Below are positions 8,218 through 17,214 of a stretch of 64,000 nt of DNA, in pieces (position 1 is the stretch's first letter; each line of letters starts with the position of its first letter). The DNA lies in the NCBI RefSeq assembly GCF_039652615.1, contig NZ_JBDJAC010000001.1, forward strand, positions 434,001 through 498,000, read 5' to 3'. Both the position numbers and the translations under genes were made by a program. The notes under the pieces are model-generated. The model did not search any database and was not told the DNA's origin. It worked only from the letters and a program-made list of their open reading frames with translations. This stretch comes from Fulvimarina sp039652615 (GTDB lineage: Bacteria > Pseudomonadota > Alphaproteobacteria > Rhizobiales > Rhizobiaceae).

Positions 8218-9410
8218 GCCTTATCTCCATAGGAAACGGAGGCGGTCGCGATGGCGGCAATACCTTCCTTGCGGCCGACGAAGCCGATCGACTCGTTGGT
8301 GGTCGCTTTTACGGATACGCGGTCGATCTCGATCCTGAGACATTCCGAAATAGCCTTCCGCATGGCTTCGCGGTGGGGGGCGATCTTCGGGGCCTCGCAA
8401 ATTAGCGATATGTCGGCATTCATGATTCGCCCACCCTTCGCCGCAACGATGTCCCGCGCGGCGGCGAGGAAGATATGGGAGGCGGCGCCTTTCCATTGAG
8501 GATCTGAGGGCGGAAAATGATCGCCGATATCGCCGGCGCCGCAGGTAGCGAGAAGGGCGTCCGTCAAGGCGTGGTAGCCGACATCGGCGTCGGAATGCCC
8601 TGACAGCGTCTGATCGTGGGGTATGCTCACGCCGCAGAGCGTGACCTGATCGCCTTCGACCAGCTTGTGGACGTCGTAACCGTTGCCGGTCCTGACATCG
8701 ATCATTCGGCTTTCTCCTTTGAGGCGTTTGTCCGCCAGTTCCAGGTCTCGCGCGCTCGTCAGCTTCACGTTGTCCGGCTCGCCCTCGACCATCACCACTG
8801 GCAGTCCCGCCCATTCGGCGATGGAGGCATCATCGGTGAATTCGACGCCGGTTTCTTTCGCGGCCCTTTCGTGGGCATCCATGATTAGCCGGTACGGAAA
8901 ACCCTGCGGCGTCTGCGCTGCGTAGAGGTTCGAGCGGTCGACCGTCGTGACGACATGGCCCTCGGACCCTTTCTTCAATGTATCCGCGACCGCGACCACG
9001 GGAAGTGCGCCGATGTCGTCCGTGATGGCATTTGCGACACGCGAGATAAGATCGGATGACGCGAAGGGGCGGACCGCATCGTGAATCAGCACCGCTTTCG
9101 CCGCACGTGTCTCAAGGTCTCGAAGACCAGCGCGCACCGAGGCTTGGCGTGTCGCCCCGCCATTGACGATGTGTATCGCCGCGCTTGAGCCGAGTGTCGC
9201 GACGATCTCCGCGACGCGATCAATGTCCTCGGGATTGGCAACGAGCACGACAGTCTCGATGGCCTCGTGGTGCAGAAAGAGCTCGAGCGTCCGAACCAGC
9301 ACCGGCTTCCCGCCGATCTTGCGAAACTGCTTGGGTCCATCCTGATGCTCGCCCGCGCGAAGCCCCCGCCCGCTCGCGACGATGATTGCTGCCAGTCCAG
9401 CGGTAGTCAT
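8214..9410 (-). CDS. ispDF: Bifunctional IspD/IspF enzyme of the MEP isoprenoid pathway
   Basis: This roughly 398-residue fusion catalyses two non-consecutive steps of the methylerythritol phosphate pathway: CTP-dependent formation of CDP-methylerythritol (IspD, N-terminal half) and cyclisation to MEcPP (IspF, C-terminal half). IspD is shown by AAIIVASGRGLRAGE and by LIHDAVRPFAS. IspF is shown by GNGYDVHKL, the metal-binding and active-site run DADVGYHALTDALLATCGAGD, and ATTNESIGFVGRKEGIAAIA. The fusion is typical of alphaproteobacteria. An in-frame ATG lies 12 bases further upstream, but alignment to IspD favours the start used here. Confidence 0.95.
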   Translation of the reverse strand: MTTAGLAAIIVASGRGLRAGEHQDGPKQFRKIGGKPVLVRTLELFLHHEAIETVVLVANPEDIDRVAEIVATLGSSAAIHIVNGGATRQASVRAGLRDLETRAAKAVLIHDAVRPFASSDLISRVANAITDDIGALPVVAVADTLKKGSEGHVVTTVDRSNLYAAQTPQGFPYRLIMDAHERAAKETGVEFTDDASIAEWAGLPVVMVEGEPDNVKLTSARDLELADKRLKGESRMIDVRTGNGYDVHKLVEGDQVTLCGVSIPHDQTLSGHSDADVGYHALTDALLATCGAGDIGDHFPPSDPQWKGAASHIFLAAARDIVAAKGGRIMNADISLICEAPKIAPHREAMRKAISECLRIEIDRVSVKATTNESIGFVGRKEGIAAIATASVSYGDKA

Positions 9411-9626
9411 GGCGTTCCACATGCCCTGCTATCTTGGTGAGCGACGCGCGCCCGACGCCGTTCGCATGCCCACCAATTAGCCATGCGTCAATGGAATGGC
9501 AGCTCTGCGTCCCTTCAAGCGGTTCAAGAAGGTTGTCATTTGCGCAGCGGCGTTCTACGGAAGGGGCAGAGTGATGAAAAACACGACAGTATCGCGGAAT
9601 GCGACATTAATGAGCTTCAGAAGAGC

Positions 9627-10661
9627 ATGACCCCCGATATTCGCTCTCCGTTACCGGTCGGCAAGCTGACGCTCGCGAATCGCGTGTTCGCCGCTCCGCT
9701 ATCGGGAATTTCCGATGTTCCGTTTCGTCGGCTGGCGAGACTGTTCGGTGCGGGGCTTGTCGTATCGGAAATGGTGGCGAGCGGGGAGTTCGTCAAAGGG
9801 GCCGAAGAGGGAAAGCTCCGCGCCCTTCGTGATGGTCCGGGAATCCATACCGTCCAGCTAGCGGGTCGCGATCCTGACTGGATGGAAGAGGCCGCGCGGA
9901 AGCTCGCCAACGATGGCGTCGATCTCATCGATATCAATATGGGGTGCCCGGCCAAGAAGGTGGTGGGCGGGCTCTCCGGTTCGGCACTGATGCGGGAACC
10001 GGACCTTGCCTTGCGGATCGTCGAGGCCACGGTACGGGGTGCAGGCTCCGTGCCTGTGTCGCTCAAGATGAGGCTCGGCTGGTGCCGCGATTCGCTGAAT
10101 GCTGCAGAAATCGCCGCGAGGGCCGAAGCTGCAGGCATTCAGATGGTCACGGTGCACGGCCGCACCCGCGCGGATTTTTACGATGGAAATGCAGACTGGC
10201 AGGCAATCCAGACGGTGAAAGCCGCAGTCTCGATCCCGGTCGTGGCAAACGGCGATCTGGTCGAGATCAGCCAGATCCCGGCAATGCTAACCCAAAGCGG
10301 TGCGGATGCCGTCATGTGCGGACGCGGCATGCAGGGTCGGCCATGGCTCGCGGGGCGTCTGGCGTCCTGCGTAACCCACGATCGGCTTGCCGCCCTGGAC
10401 GCTGCCGCTTTCGTCACAGAGCACTATGAAGCAATGCTCTCTCATTACGGTACGGGCACAGGCGTCCGGCACGCCCGCAAGCACCTCGGCTGGTATGTGG
10501 ACCGCACCGCTGCACCGCAAAATCTGAAGGCAAAGCTGATGCGTGAAAACGATCCGCGCGCCGTGGTCGAGCAAATCCGGATAATCTTTTCGGGGCTCTC
10601 GCTGGCTGACCTCGAAGCCGGCGTCTCGTCTGGACAAACCACTTATGCGAAGGCGGCCTGA
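9627..10661 (+). CDS. dusB: tRNA-dihydrouridine synthase DusB
   Basis: This 344-residue FMN enzyme reduces uridines in the tRNA D-loop. Visible motifs are FAAPLSGISDVPFR, QLAGRDPDWMEEAARKLA, the active-site cysteine in NMGCPAKKVVGG (about Cys107), the FMN-phosphate region VANGDLVEI and MCGRGMQGRPWLAG. An in-frame upstream extension from 9483 is possible, but its residues do not look like Dus protein, so the ATG giving MTPDIRSPLPVG is preferred. As in other rhizobia it heads the ntrBC operon, ending 3 bases before ntrB, so it may share the operon's transcription. Confidence 0.95.
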   Translation: MTPDIRSPLPVGKLTLANRVFAAPLSGISDVPFRRLARLFGAGLVVSEMVASGEFVKGAEEGKLRALRDGPGIHTVQLAGRDPDWMEEAARKLANDGVDLIDINMGCPAKKVVGGLSGSALMREPDLALRIVEATVRGAGSVPVSLKMRLGWCRDSLNAAEIAARAEAAGIQMVTVHGRTRADFYDGNADWQAIQTVKAAVSIPVVANGDLVEISQIPAMLTQSGADAVMCGRGMQGRPWLAGRLASCVTHDRLAALDAAAFVTEHYEAMLSHYGTGTGVRHARKHLGWYVDRTAAPQNLKAKLMRENDPRAVVEQIRIIFSGLSLADLEAGVSSGQTTYAKAA

Positions 10662-10664
10662 TTC

Positions 10665-11834
10665 TTGAGTAATACATCGAGCCGTAAATCCGCACCCGAT
10701 GCCCTGAACATTCTCGGCGGACTGCCGCATCCCGTAATCGTTTGCGACCATGAGGGCTATTTCCATTTCGCCAACTCGGATGCGGAGCAGTTTTTCTCCG
10801 CAAGCATGCCGTATCTCATTCGCAGACGGCTGCAGGATTTCGTTCCGGGCGACAGCCCACTCTTTTCGCTCATCCAGAAGGCGCTCACCGAGCAGGCGCG
10901 TTTCAGCGAATACCGGGTCGATCTGTCCTCGCCGCGCCTCGGCGAAGAACGGGTCGTCGATCTCTATGTCTCGACCGTTCCCGATCATCCCAATCTCGTC
11001 GTGGTGATGATCCAGCTGCGGTCGATTGCAGAGAAAATGGACCGTCAGCTGACCCATCGCTCTGCCGCGCGGACCGTCACCGGGCTGGCTGCGATGCTCG
11101 CCCATGAGATTCGCAACCCGATTTCAGGGATCAAGGGCGCGGCGCAACTGCTGGCGAGCGATGCGTCGGACGAAGATCGGACGCTGACGCGCATCATCCA
11201 GGAAGAGAGCGACCGGATCGTCAAGTTGGTCGACCGAATGGAAGTCTTCTCCGATCAGCGCCCGATCGAGCGCTCGGCGGTCAACATTCATTCCGTGCTC
11301 GAATATGTGAAGACGATCGCGGCCAATGGCGTTGCGCGCGACATTCCGATCGTCGAGCTTTACGATCCATCTCTTCCGCCGGTCTTTGCGAACCGCGATC
11401 AGCTGGTTCAGGTCTTCCTCAATCTACTGAAGAACGCGGCCGAGGCCGTCATCCGAAACGAAAAGCCCGAAATCAGGCTCACGACGGCCTTTCGCCCCGG
11501 TGTGCGGCTCACGATCCCGGGAACACGGGACCGCGTCTCGCTGCCGCTTGAATTCACGGTCGAGGACAATGGTCCCGGCGTCCCGGACGATATTCGACAG
11601 AACATCTTCGATCCTTTCGTGACCACCAAGCCGTCCGGGTCGGGACTTGGTCTTGCCCTCGTCGCCAAGATCATCGGCGACCATGGCGGCGTGATCGAAT
11701 GCGATTCCCAGCCCGGGCAGACGATCTTCCGCGTCTTGATGCCGGCGTGGAAAAAGCAGTTCGAGGATGAGCAATCCCCGCAATATCCGCGCGCGATGAA
11801 GCGGAACGCCCCCTCTCAGGCGAATACGGACTAA
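10665..11834 (+). CDS. ntrB: Nitrogen regulation sensor kinase/phosphatase NtrB
   Basis: This 389-residue cytosolic histidine kinase, controlled by PII, phosphorylates or dephosphorylates NtrC. It has an N-terminal PAS domain (residues about 15-115) and a HisKA domain with the phosphorylated histidine in AMLAHEIRNPISGIKGAAQL (about His147). The ATPase domain has N box FLNLLKNAAEAV, G1 VEDNGPGVP and G2 GSGLGLALVAKI. The start is a TTG, 3 bases after the dusB stop, so translational coupling is likely. It is followed after 4 bases by ntrC. The PII gene glnB, its usual partner, is in the same window at about 29.7 kb. Confidence 0.96.
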   Translation: MSNTSSRKSAPDALNILGGLPHPVIVCDHEGYFHFANSDAEQFFSASMPYLIRRRLQDFVPGDSPLFSLIQKALTEQARFSEYRVDLSSPRLGEERVVDLYVSTVPDHPNLVVVMIQLRSIAEKMDRQLTHRSAARTVTGLAAMLAHEIRNPISGIKGAAQLLASDASDEDRTLTRIIQEESDRIVKLVDRMEVFSDQRPIERSAVNIHSVLEYVKTIAANGVARDIPIVELYDPSLPPVFANRDQLVQVFLNLLKNAAEAVIRNEKPEIRLTTAFRPGVRLTIPGTRDRVSLPLEFTVEDNGPGVPDDIRQNIFDPFVTTKPSGSGLGLALVAKIIGDHGGVIECDSQPGQTIFRVLMPAWKKQFEDEQSPQYPRAMKRNAPSQANTD

Positions 11835-11838
11835 GGCC

Positions 11839-13284
11839 ATGGTACAGCAAATTCTCATCGCCGACGATGACGCAGCGATCCGCACGGTGGTCTCCCAGGC
11901 TATGATGCGAGCGGGCTTCGAGGTGCGGGCCACGTCCAACATCGCGACCCTCTGGCGTTGGATCTCCAGCGGTGAGGGCGATCTCGTCGTCACCGACGTT
12001 TTGATGCCCGATGGCAATGTCTTCGATTCCATGGCGAAGATGAAAAACTCGCGGCCCGATCTGCCGATCATCGTCATGAGCGCGCAGAACACCTTCATGA
12101 CCGCGGTCAAGGCTTCGGAAAAAGGCGCCTACGACTACGTTCCAAAACCGTTCGATCTGGCCGAACTCGTCGGCGTCGTACGCCGCGCGCTGTCCGAGCC
12201 CAAGAAAGACCCGGCACGTCTCGCGCAGGAAGAAAGCGGCGAATCGATGCCGCTAGTCGGCCGGTCGCCGGCGATGCAGGACATCTACCGCGCGCTTGCG
12301 CGGATGATGCAGACCGACCTTACGGTGACGATCACCGGCGAGTCCGGCACAGGCAAGGAGCTGGTCGCGCGCGCGCTCCACGATTACGGTCGCCGCAAGA
12401 AGGGGCCTTTCGTTGCGATCAATATGGCGGCAATCCCGCGCGAATTGATTGAATCGGAGCTCTTCGGGCACGAGAAAGGTGCCTTTACCGGCGCACAGGC
12501 CCGCTCGACGGGACGTTTCGAACAGGCGGAAGGTGGCACACTCTTCCTCGACGAAATCGGCGATATGCCGATGGAGGCGCAGACGCGGCTGCTGCGTGTC
12601 TTGCAGCAGGGCGAATATACCACGGTTGGCGGTCGCACCCCGATAGCGTCGGACGTCAGGATCGTCGCCGCGACGAACAAGGATCTTCGCCAGTCCATTA
12701 CGCGCGGTCTCTTCCGTGAGGATCTGTTCTACCGCCTCAACGTCGTTCCCCTGAGGCTTCCGCCGCTCCGTGAGCGGCTGGAGGATTTGCCTGATCTGGC
12801 TGCGCATTTCTTTGCTCAGGCGGCGCGTGAGGGCCTGCCTCGCAAGATGCTGACGACCGGCGCGCTGGAGGCGATGCGCCAGTACAATTGGCCGGGTAAT
12901 GTGCGCGAGCTGGAAAACCTGATCCGGCGGTTCTGTGCGCTGTATCCGCAAGACGAGATCACCACCGAATTGGTGGAGAGCGAACTGGCAAACGACGTCA
13001 TGCAGTTCGGTGGTTCCGATGACAACGGGTCCGGGCCTGTGGATCTCGGGCAGGCGACCGAGCGCTATCTGGCGGATTACTTTTCAAGCTTCGGGGATAC
13101 ACTTCCCCCGCCGGGGCTCCATGCTCGTATCGTCCGCGAGATCGAATATCCGTTGATCGCCGCCGCCCTTGCGGCAACGCGCGGCAATCAGGTGAAGGCT
13201 GCAGACCTGCTTGGCCTCAACCGAAACACGCTGCGAAAGAAGATCCGGGATCTCGATATCTCGATCGTTCGATCCATTCGCTGA
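11839..13284 (+). CDS. ntrC: Sigma-54-dependent nitrogen response regulator NtrC
   Basis: This 481-residue activator has all three NtrC modules. The receiver domain has the phosphorylated aspartate in VVTDVLMPDG (Asp53). The AAA+ domain has Walker A GESGTGKE (about 167-174) and an intact sigma-54 contact loop ELFGHEKGAFTGAQ (about 208-220). The C-terminal Fis-type helix-turn-helix is NQVKAADLLGLNRNTLRKKI. It should activate sigma-54 promoters under nitrogen limitation; strong candidate targets in this window are the promoters ahead of glnII and glnB. Confidence 0.97.
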   Translation: MVQQILIADDDAAIRTVVSQAMMRAGFEVRATSNIATLWRWISSGEGDLVVTDVLMPDGNVFDSMAKMKNSRPDLPIIVMSAQNTFMTAVKASEKGAYDYVPKPFDLAELVGVVRRALSEPKKDPARLAQEESGESMPLVGRSPAMQDIYRALARMMQTDLTVTITGESGTGKELVARALHDYGRRKKGPFVAINMAAIPRELIESELFGHEKGAFTGAQARSTGRFEQAEGGTLFLDEIGDMPMEAQTRLLRVLQQGEYTTVGGRTPIASDVRIVAATNKDLRQSITRGLFREDLFYRLNVVPLRLPPLRERLEDLPDLAAHFFAQAAREGLPRKMLTTGALEAMRQYNWPGNVRELENLIRRFCALYPQDEITTELVESELANDVMQFGGSDDNGSGPVDLGQATERYLADYFSSFGDTLPPPGLHARIVREIEYPLIAAALAATRGNQVKAADLLGLNRNTLRKKIRDLDISIVRSIR

Positions 13285-13522
13285 CGTCGGCCGTACCTCA
13301 TCGGCATAGGGCCTGCCGCCAAGTTAGATGGTGCTTCGCGGCGCCATCGTCGCAACTTGAAATGCACGCGCCATGGCGAGTCGAAACATCACGCCTTGAA
13401 GGCAGTGCGCCCAAACGCTTGATTTTCAAGGCAATCTGAGCCGCACGGCCGGTGGCAGATATTTGAGTTGCATTTTTGACACAATACGTATCTCTACAGA
13501 GCCCAGAGGTACCGAACGAGAC

Positions 13523-15730
13523 ATGACGAGCGAACCCATCGATACGGCCGAAAGCGGTCCGTTCCTTCTGGAGCGGCGCCGCTTCATGCTCGTGCCCGGT
13601 CTGCTCGCAGTCTGCGGCGCGCTCGTCTGCGGCTGTATCTCGTTCGTCGTGCTCATGGGACTGACGCCGATCGCGCCGACCGATGCGGTTGTCACGGTCG
13701 CGACCGCCGTCAATGGCCTCTTTGTTCTGCTGCTCGCCGGGCTGATCTGGCGCGAGGCGGCGCGGATGTTCCGCGCGAGGCGGCAGGGCAGGGCCGCTTC
13801 GCGCCTTCATGTGCGCATCGTGCTTCTGTTCTCGATCGTTGCGGCAATCCCCGCGATTCTTGTTGCGATCGTCGCATCGATTACCCTCGATCTCGGTCTC
13901 GACCGATGGTTCGAGATGCGGACAAGGGCCATCGTCGATTCGTCGATCAATGTGGCGCGGGCCTATGTCAACGAGAACGCCCGCAATCTTCAGGGCTCGA
14001 CCCTGTCGATGGCATACGACCTCGACCAACAGCGCCGGCTCTACAATCTCGATCCACGTGGCTTTGAGAACTTCATGACCGAGCAGGCGCGCGGTCGCTC
14101 GCTGCTGGGCGCCCAGCTCATCGGCGAGAACAAGGAACCGTTCCTGACAGCGGATGTCGAGACCGAGCAGCCGCTGCCCGTGCCGCCCGACGATGCCATG
14201 CAGCAGGCGATCGACGGCAATCTCGTCTTCATTCCGCCCGGCGTCACCAATCTCGTGGGCGCAATCATCAAGCTCCGGCAGGTGCCGAACGCCTATCTCT
14301 ATACGGTCAGGGCGGTCGACCCGCAGGTGCTGGCGGCCTTGCGGCTGATGGAGGAACGGTCAGCGGAATATCAGAGCCTTCAGGACAACCGCTTCGGGCT
14401 GCAGCTTGCTTTTGCGCTGCTCTATCTCGGGATCGCGCTCATCGTGCTCTTGTCGGCCATCTGGACCGGCATTGGCGTGGCCGATCGTCTGGTGCGGCCG
14501 ATCCGGCTCCTGATGAGTGCGGCCGACGAGGTCTCGCGCGGCAATCTTTCGGTTTCAGTGCCGGTCCGGGCGTCGGACGGCGATGTCGGTTCGCTGTCGA
14601 GCACCTTCAACAATATGACGCAGCAGCTCCAGAGCCAGCGGTCCGAGCTTGTGAACGCCCGCGATACGATCGACGAGCGCCGGCGCTTCATCGAGGCGGT
14701 GCTTTCGGGCGTGACCGTCGGCGTTATCGGTGTCTCGCCGAACGGTGCGATCTCCATGTTGAACCCGTCGGCGGAGCGAATTCTCGGGACGGACGCTCGT
14801 TCGACCGTCGGCGTTCCGCTCGCGAAGGCTTTTCCGGCCTTCGCCGCCATACATGATGCGGCGGCGGCTTCGCATCGATCCGAGTATCAGGAAGAGATCC
14901 GGCTGCGGATTCGCGAGCGTGAGCGTACGCTGGCGGTTCGGATCACAAGTGCGGAGAAGAGCGGCGACGCGCAGTCGAGTGTTGTGACGATCGACGACAT
15001 CACGGACCTCGTCGATGCGCAGCGCTCCTCGGCCTGGGCTGACGTCGCGCGCCGGATCGCGCACGAGATCAAGAACCCTCTGACCCCGATCCAGCTTTCG
15101 GCGGAACGCATTCGCCGTCGCTATGGCAAGCGCATCGAGGACGATCGCGAGGTGTTCGACCGCTGTGTCGATACGATCGTACGTCAGGTCTCCGATATCG
15201 GTCGGATGGTCGACGAGTTCTCCAACTTCGCGCGCATGCCCAAGCCAACGATGGAGCCGACCGATCTGCGCGATGTGATCAAGGAAGCGATCTTCACGCG
15301 GGAGATGGGCGATCACGGCGTGACCTTCGAAAAGGACATTCCCGACGAGCCGCTGACCGGGTCCTATGACACGCGGCTTCTTGGTCAGGCCTTCGGAAAT
15401 CTGGTGAAGAATGCCGTAGAAGCTCTTGAAGGCGCTGGGATAACCGACGGCCGTATCGTCGTTCGGGCGCGGACCGGGGAGCGCCATCACGAAGTGCAGA
15501 TCATCGATAACGGGCAGGGTTTTCCCAAGGATGATCGAGATCGCCTGTTGGAGCCCTATATGACGACGCGCGAAAAAGGCACGGGGCTGGGGCTCGCCAT
15601 CGTTCGCAAGATTATCGAGGAACACGGCGGCTCGATCGCGCTCGAAGATGCACCGGATAAGCCGTCGGGTGCGATGGTGCGGGTGATCCTGCCGGCAGGC
15701 AATACGAATTTTGACGACTTGAACGGTTAG
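13523..15730 (+). CDS. ntrY: NtrY membrane sensor histidine kinase
   Basis: This roughly 735-residue kinase pairs with NtrX. Its N-terminal third has transmembrane segments (LVPGLLAVCGALVCGCISFV and VVTVATAVNGLFVLLLAGLI, then IVLLFSIVAAIPAILVAIVA) and a periplasmic region, closed by LLYLGIALIVLLSAIWTGIG. A HAMP linker, a PAS domain, HisKA (phospho-His about 514 in RRIAHEIKNPLTPIQLSA) and an ATPase domain (GTGLGLAIVRKI) follow. An upstream in-frame TTG at 13463 would add 20 residues, but the ATG used here begins the familiar N-terminus. In relatives NtrYX links nitrogen, redox and envelope control. Confidence 0.95.
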   Translation: MTSEPIDTAESGPFLLERRRFMLVPGLLAVCGALVCGCISFVVLMGLTPIAPTDAVVTVATAVNGLFVLLLAGLIWREAARMFRARRQGRAASRLHVRIVLLFSIVAAIPAILVAIVASITLDLGLDRWFEMRTRAIVDSSINVARAYVNENARNLQGSTLSMAYDLDQQRRLYNLDPRGFENFMTEQARGRSLLGAQLIGENKEPFLTADVETEQPLPVPPDDAMQQAIDGNLVFIPPGVTNLVGAIIKLRQVPNAYLYTVRAVDPQVLAALRLMEERSAEYQSLQDNRFGLQLAFALLYLGIALIVLLSAIWTGIGVADRLVRPIRLLMSAADEVSRGNLSVSVPVRASDGDVGSLSSTFNNMTQQLQSQRSELVNARDTIDERRRFIEAVLSGVTVGVIGVSPNGAISMLNPSAERILGTDARSTVGVPLAKAFPAFAAIHDAAAASHRSEYQEEIRLRIRERERTLAVRITSAEKSGDAQSSVVTIDDITDLVDAQRSSAWADVARRIAHEIKNPLTPIQLSAERIRRRYGKRIEDDREVFDRCVDTIVRQVSDIGRMVDEFSNFARMPKPTMEPTDLRDVIKEAIFTREMGDHGVTFEKDIPDEPLTGSYDTRLLGQAFGNLVKNAVEALEGAGITDGRIVVRARTGERHHEVQIIDNGQGFPKDDRDRLLEPYMTTREKGTGLGLAIVRKIIEEHGGSIALEDAPDKPSGAMVRVILPAGNTNFDDLNG

Positions 15731-15746
15731 AAAGGCGACAAACGCT

Positions 15747-17111
15747 ATGGCATCGGACATTCTGATCGTCGACGACGAGGCTGATATTCGCGATCTGGTC
15801 GCGGGCATTCTGGAGGACGAGGGTCACGAGACCCGCACTGCCGGAAACGCCGATCTGGCGCTGCAGTCGATCGCCGACCGCGCGCCTCAGCTTATCTTTC
15901 TGGATATCTGGCTGCAGGGAAGCCGGATCGACGGTCTCGACCTCCTGGACATGATCAAGTCGCAGCACCCGGAGGTGCCTGTCGTCATGATCTCGGGCCA
16001 CGGCAATATCGAAACGGCCGTGTCGGCGATCCGAAGGGGCGCTTACGATTATATCGAAAAGCCCTTCAAGGCTGATCGGCTGGTTCTCGTCGCAGAGCGG
16101 GCGCTGGAGACCTCTAAGCTCAAGCGCGAGGTCGTCGAGCTGCGCCGCAAGTCCAGCGATTTCACCGAGCTTCTGGGCAAGTCCCAGCCGATGAACCAGC
16201 TGCGGACCGTTATCGAACGGGTCGCTCCGACGAACAGCCGCATCATGATTCTCGGACCGTCCGGCTCCGGCAAGGAGATGGTTGCGCGCGCGATCCATAC
16301 GGCCTCGGCCCGCGCGGAAGGACCGTTCGTCGCCATCAACGCCGCGGCGATCACACCTGAGCGCATGGAGATCGAACTGTTCGGCAATGAGACGCCTCCG
16401 GGCGTCGAGCGGAAGATCGGCGCTCTGGAGCAGGCCCATCGCGGCACGCTCTATCTCGACGAGATCGCGGATATGCCCCGCGAGACCCAGAACAAGATCC
16501 TGCGGGTTCTGACCGAGCAGTCCTTCGAGCGGGTTGACGGTACCAAGAAGGTGAAGGTCGACGTCCGGATCATTTCGTCGACGGCGCAAAATCTCGAATC
16601 ATCGATCGCCGAGGGGATTTTCCGCGAGGATCTCTACCATCGTCTGGCGGTCGTTCCGATCAGTGTGCCGCCGCTCTCCCAGCGCCGCCAGGATATTCCG
16701 CTTCTGATCGAAGCCTTCATGAAGCAGCTGAGCGAGCAGACGGGAATCAAGCCGAAACAGCTCAGCCCCGAGGCGCTGGCCGTGCTTCAATCCTCCGAGT
16801 GGCCGGGCAATATCCGCCAGCTGCGGAACAATATCGAACGGTTGATGATCCTGTCGCGCGATGGCGACGAGGACGACATGATTTCAGCCGACATGCTGCC
16901 TTCCGAGGTCGGCGACATGCTTCCCCAGACGCCGAGCCAGTCGAATGGCCAGATCCTTGCGCTGCCTCTGCGCGATGCGCGCGAAGTATTCGAAAAGGAA
17001 TATCTGGTCGCTCAGATCAGCCGGTTCGGCGGCAATATCTCGCGCACGGCCGAATTCGTCGGCATGGAACGCTCGGCGCTCCATCGCAAGCTGAAGTCGC
17101 TTGGAATCTGA
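15747..17111 (+). CDS. ntrX: NtrX response regulator, lacking the sigma-54 GAFTGA loop
   Basis: The 454-residue partner of NtrY has a receiver domain (phospho-Asp53 in FLDIWLQGSR), an AAA+ domain with Walker A GPSGSGKE (about 170-177) and Walker B GTLYLDEIADMP, and a C-terminal Fis-type DNA-binding helix (NISRTAEFVGMERSALHRKL). Where NtrC has GAFTGA, this protein reads LFGNETPPGVERKIGALEQ, so the loop that grips sigma-54 is shortened and altered. As known for alphaproteobacterial NtrX, it is therefore likely to act with sigma-70-type polymerase or as a repressor. It is 16 bases after ntrY. Confidence 0.95.
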   Translation: MASDILIVDDEADIRDLVAGILEDEGHETRTAGNADLALQSIADRAPQLIFLDIWLQGSRIDGLDLLDMIKSQHPEVPVVMISGHGNIETAVSAIRRGAYDYIEKPFKADRLVLVAERALETSKLKREVVELRRKSSDFTELLGKSQPMNQLRTVIERVAPTNSRIMILGPSGSGKEMVARAIHTASARAEGPFVAINAAAITPERMEIELFGNETPPGVERKIGALEQAHRGTLYLDEIADMPRETQNKILRVLTEQSFERVDGTKKVKVDVRIISSTAQNLESSIAEGIFREDLYHRLAVVPISVPPLSQRRQDIPLLIEAFMKQLSEQTGIKPKQLSPEALAVLQSSEWPGNIRQLRNNIERLMILSRDGDEDDMISADMLPSEVGDMLPQTPSQSNGQILALPLRDAREVFEKEYLVAQISRFGGNISRTAEFVGMERSALHRKLKSLGI

Positions 17112-17214
17112 CGCCTGACATGGCGTTCCCGGCCCGAGCGTTTCGGGCCCTTTGCGCTCAGGCTTTCGAGCAGATAAAGCGAAGTCGGAACTTGGGTTTG
17201 AGGGGCATGCGCCA

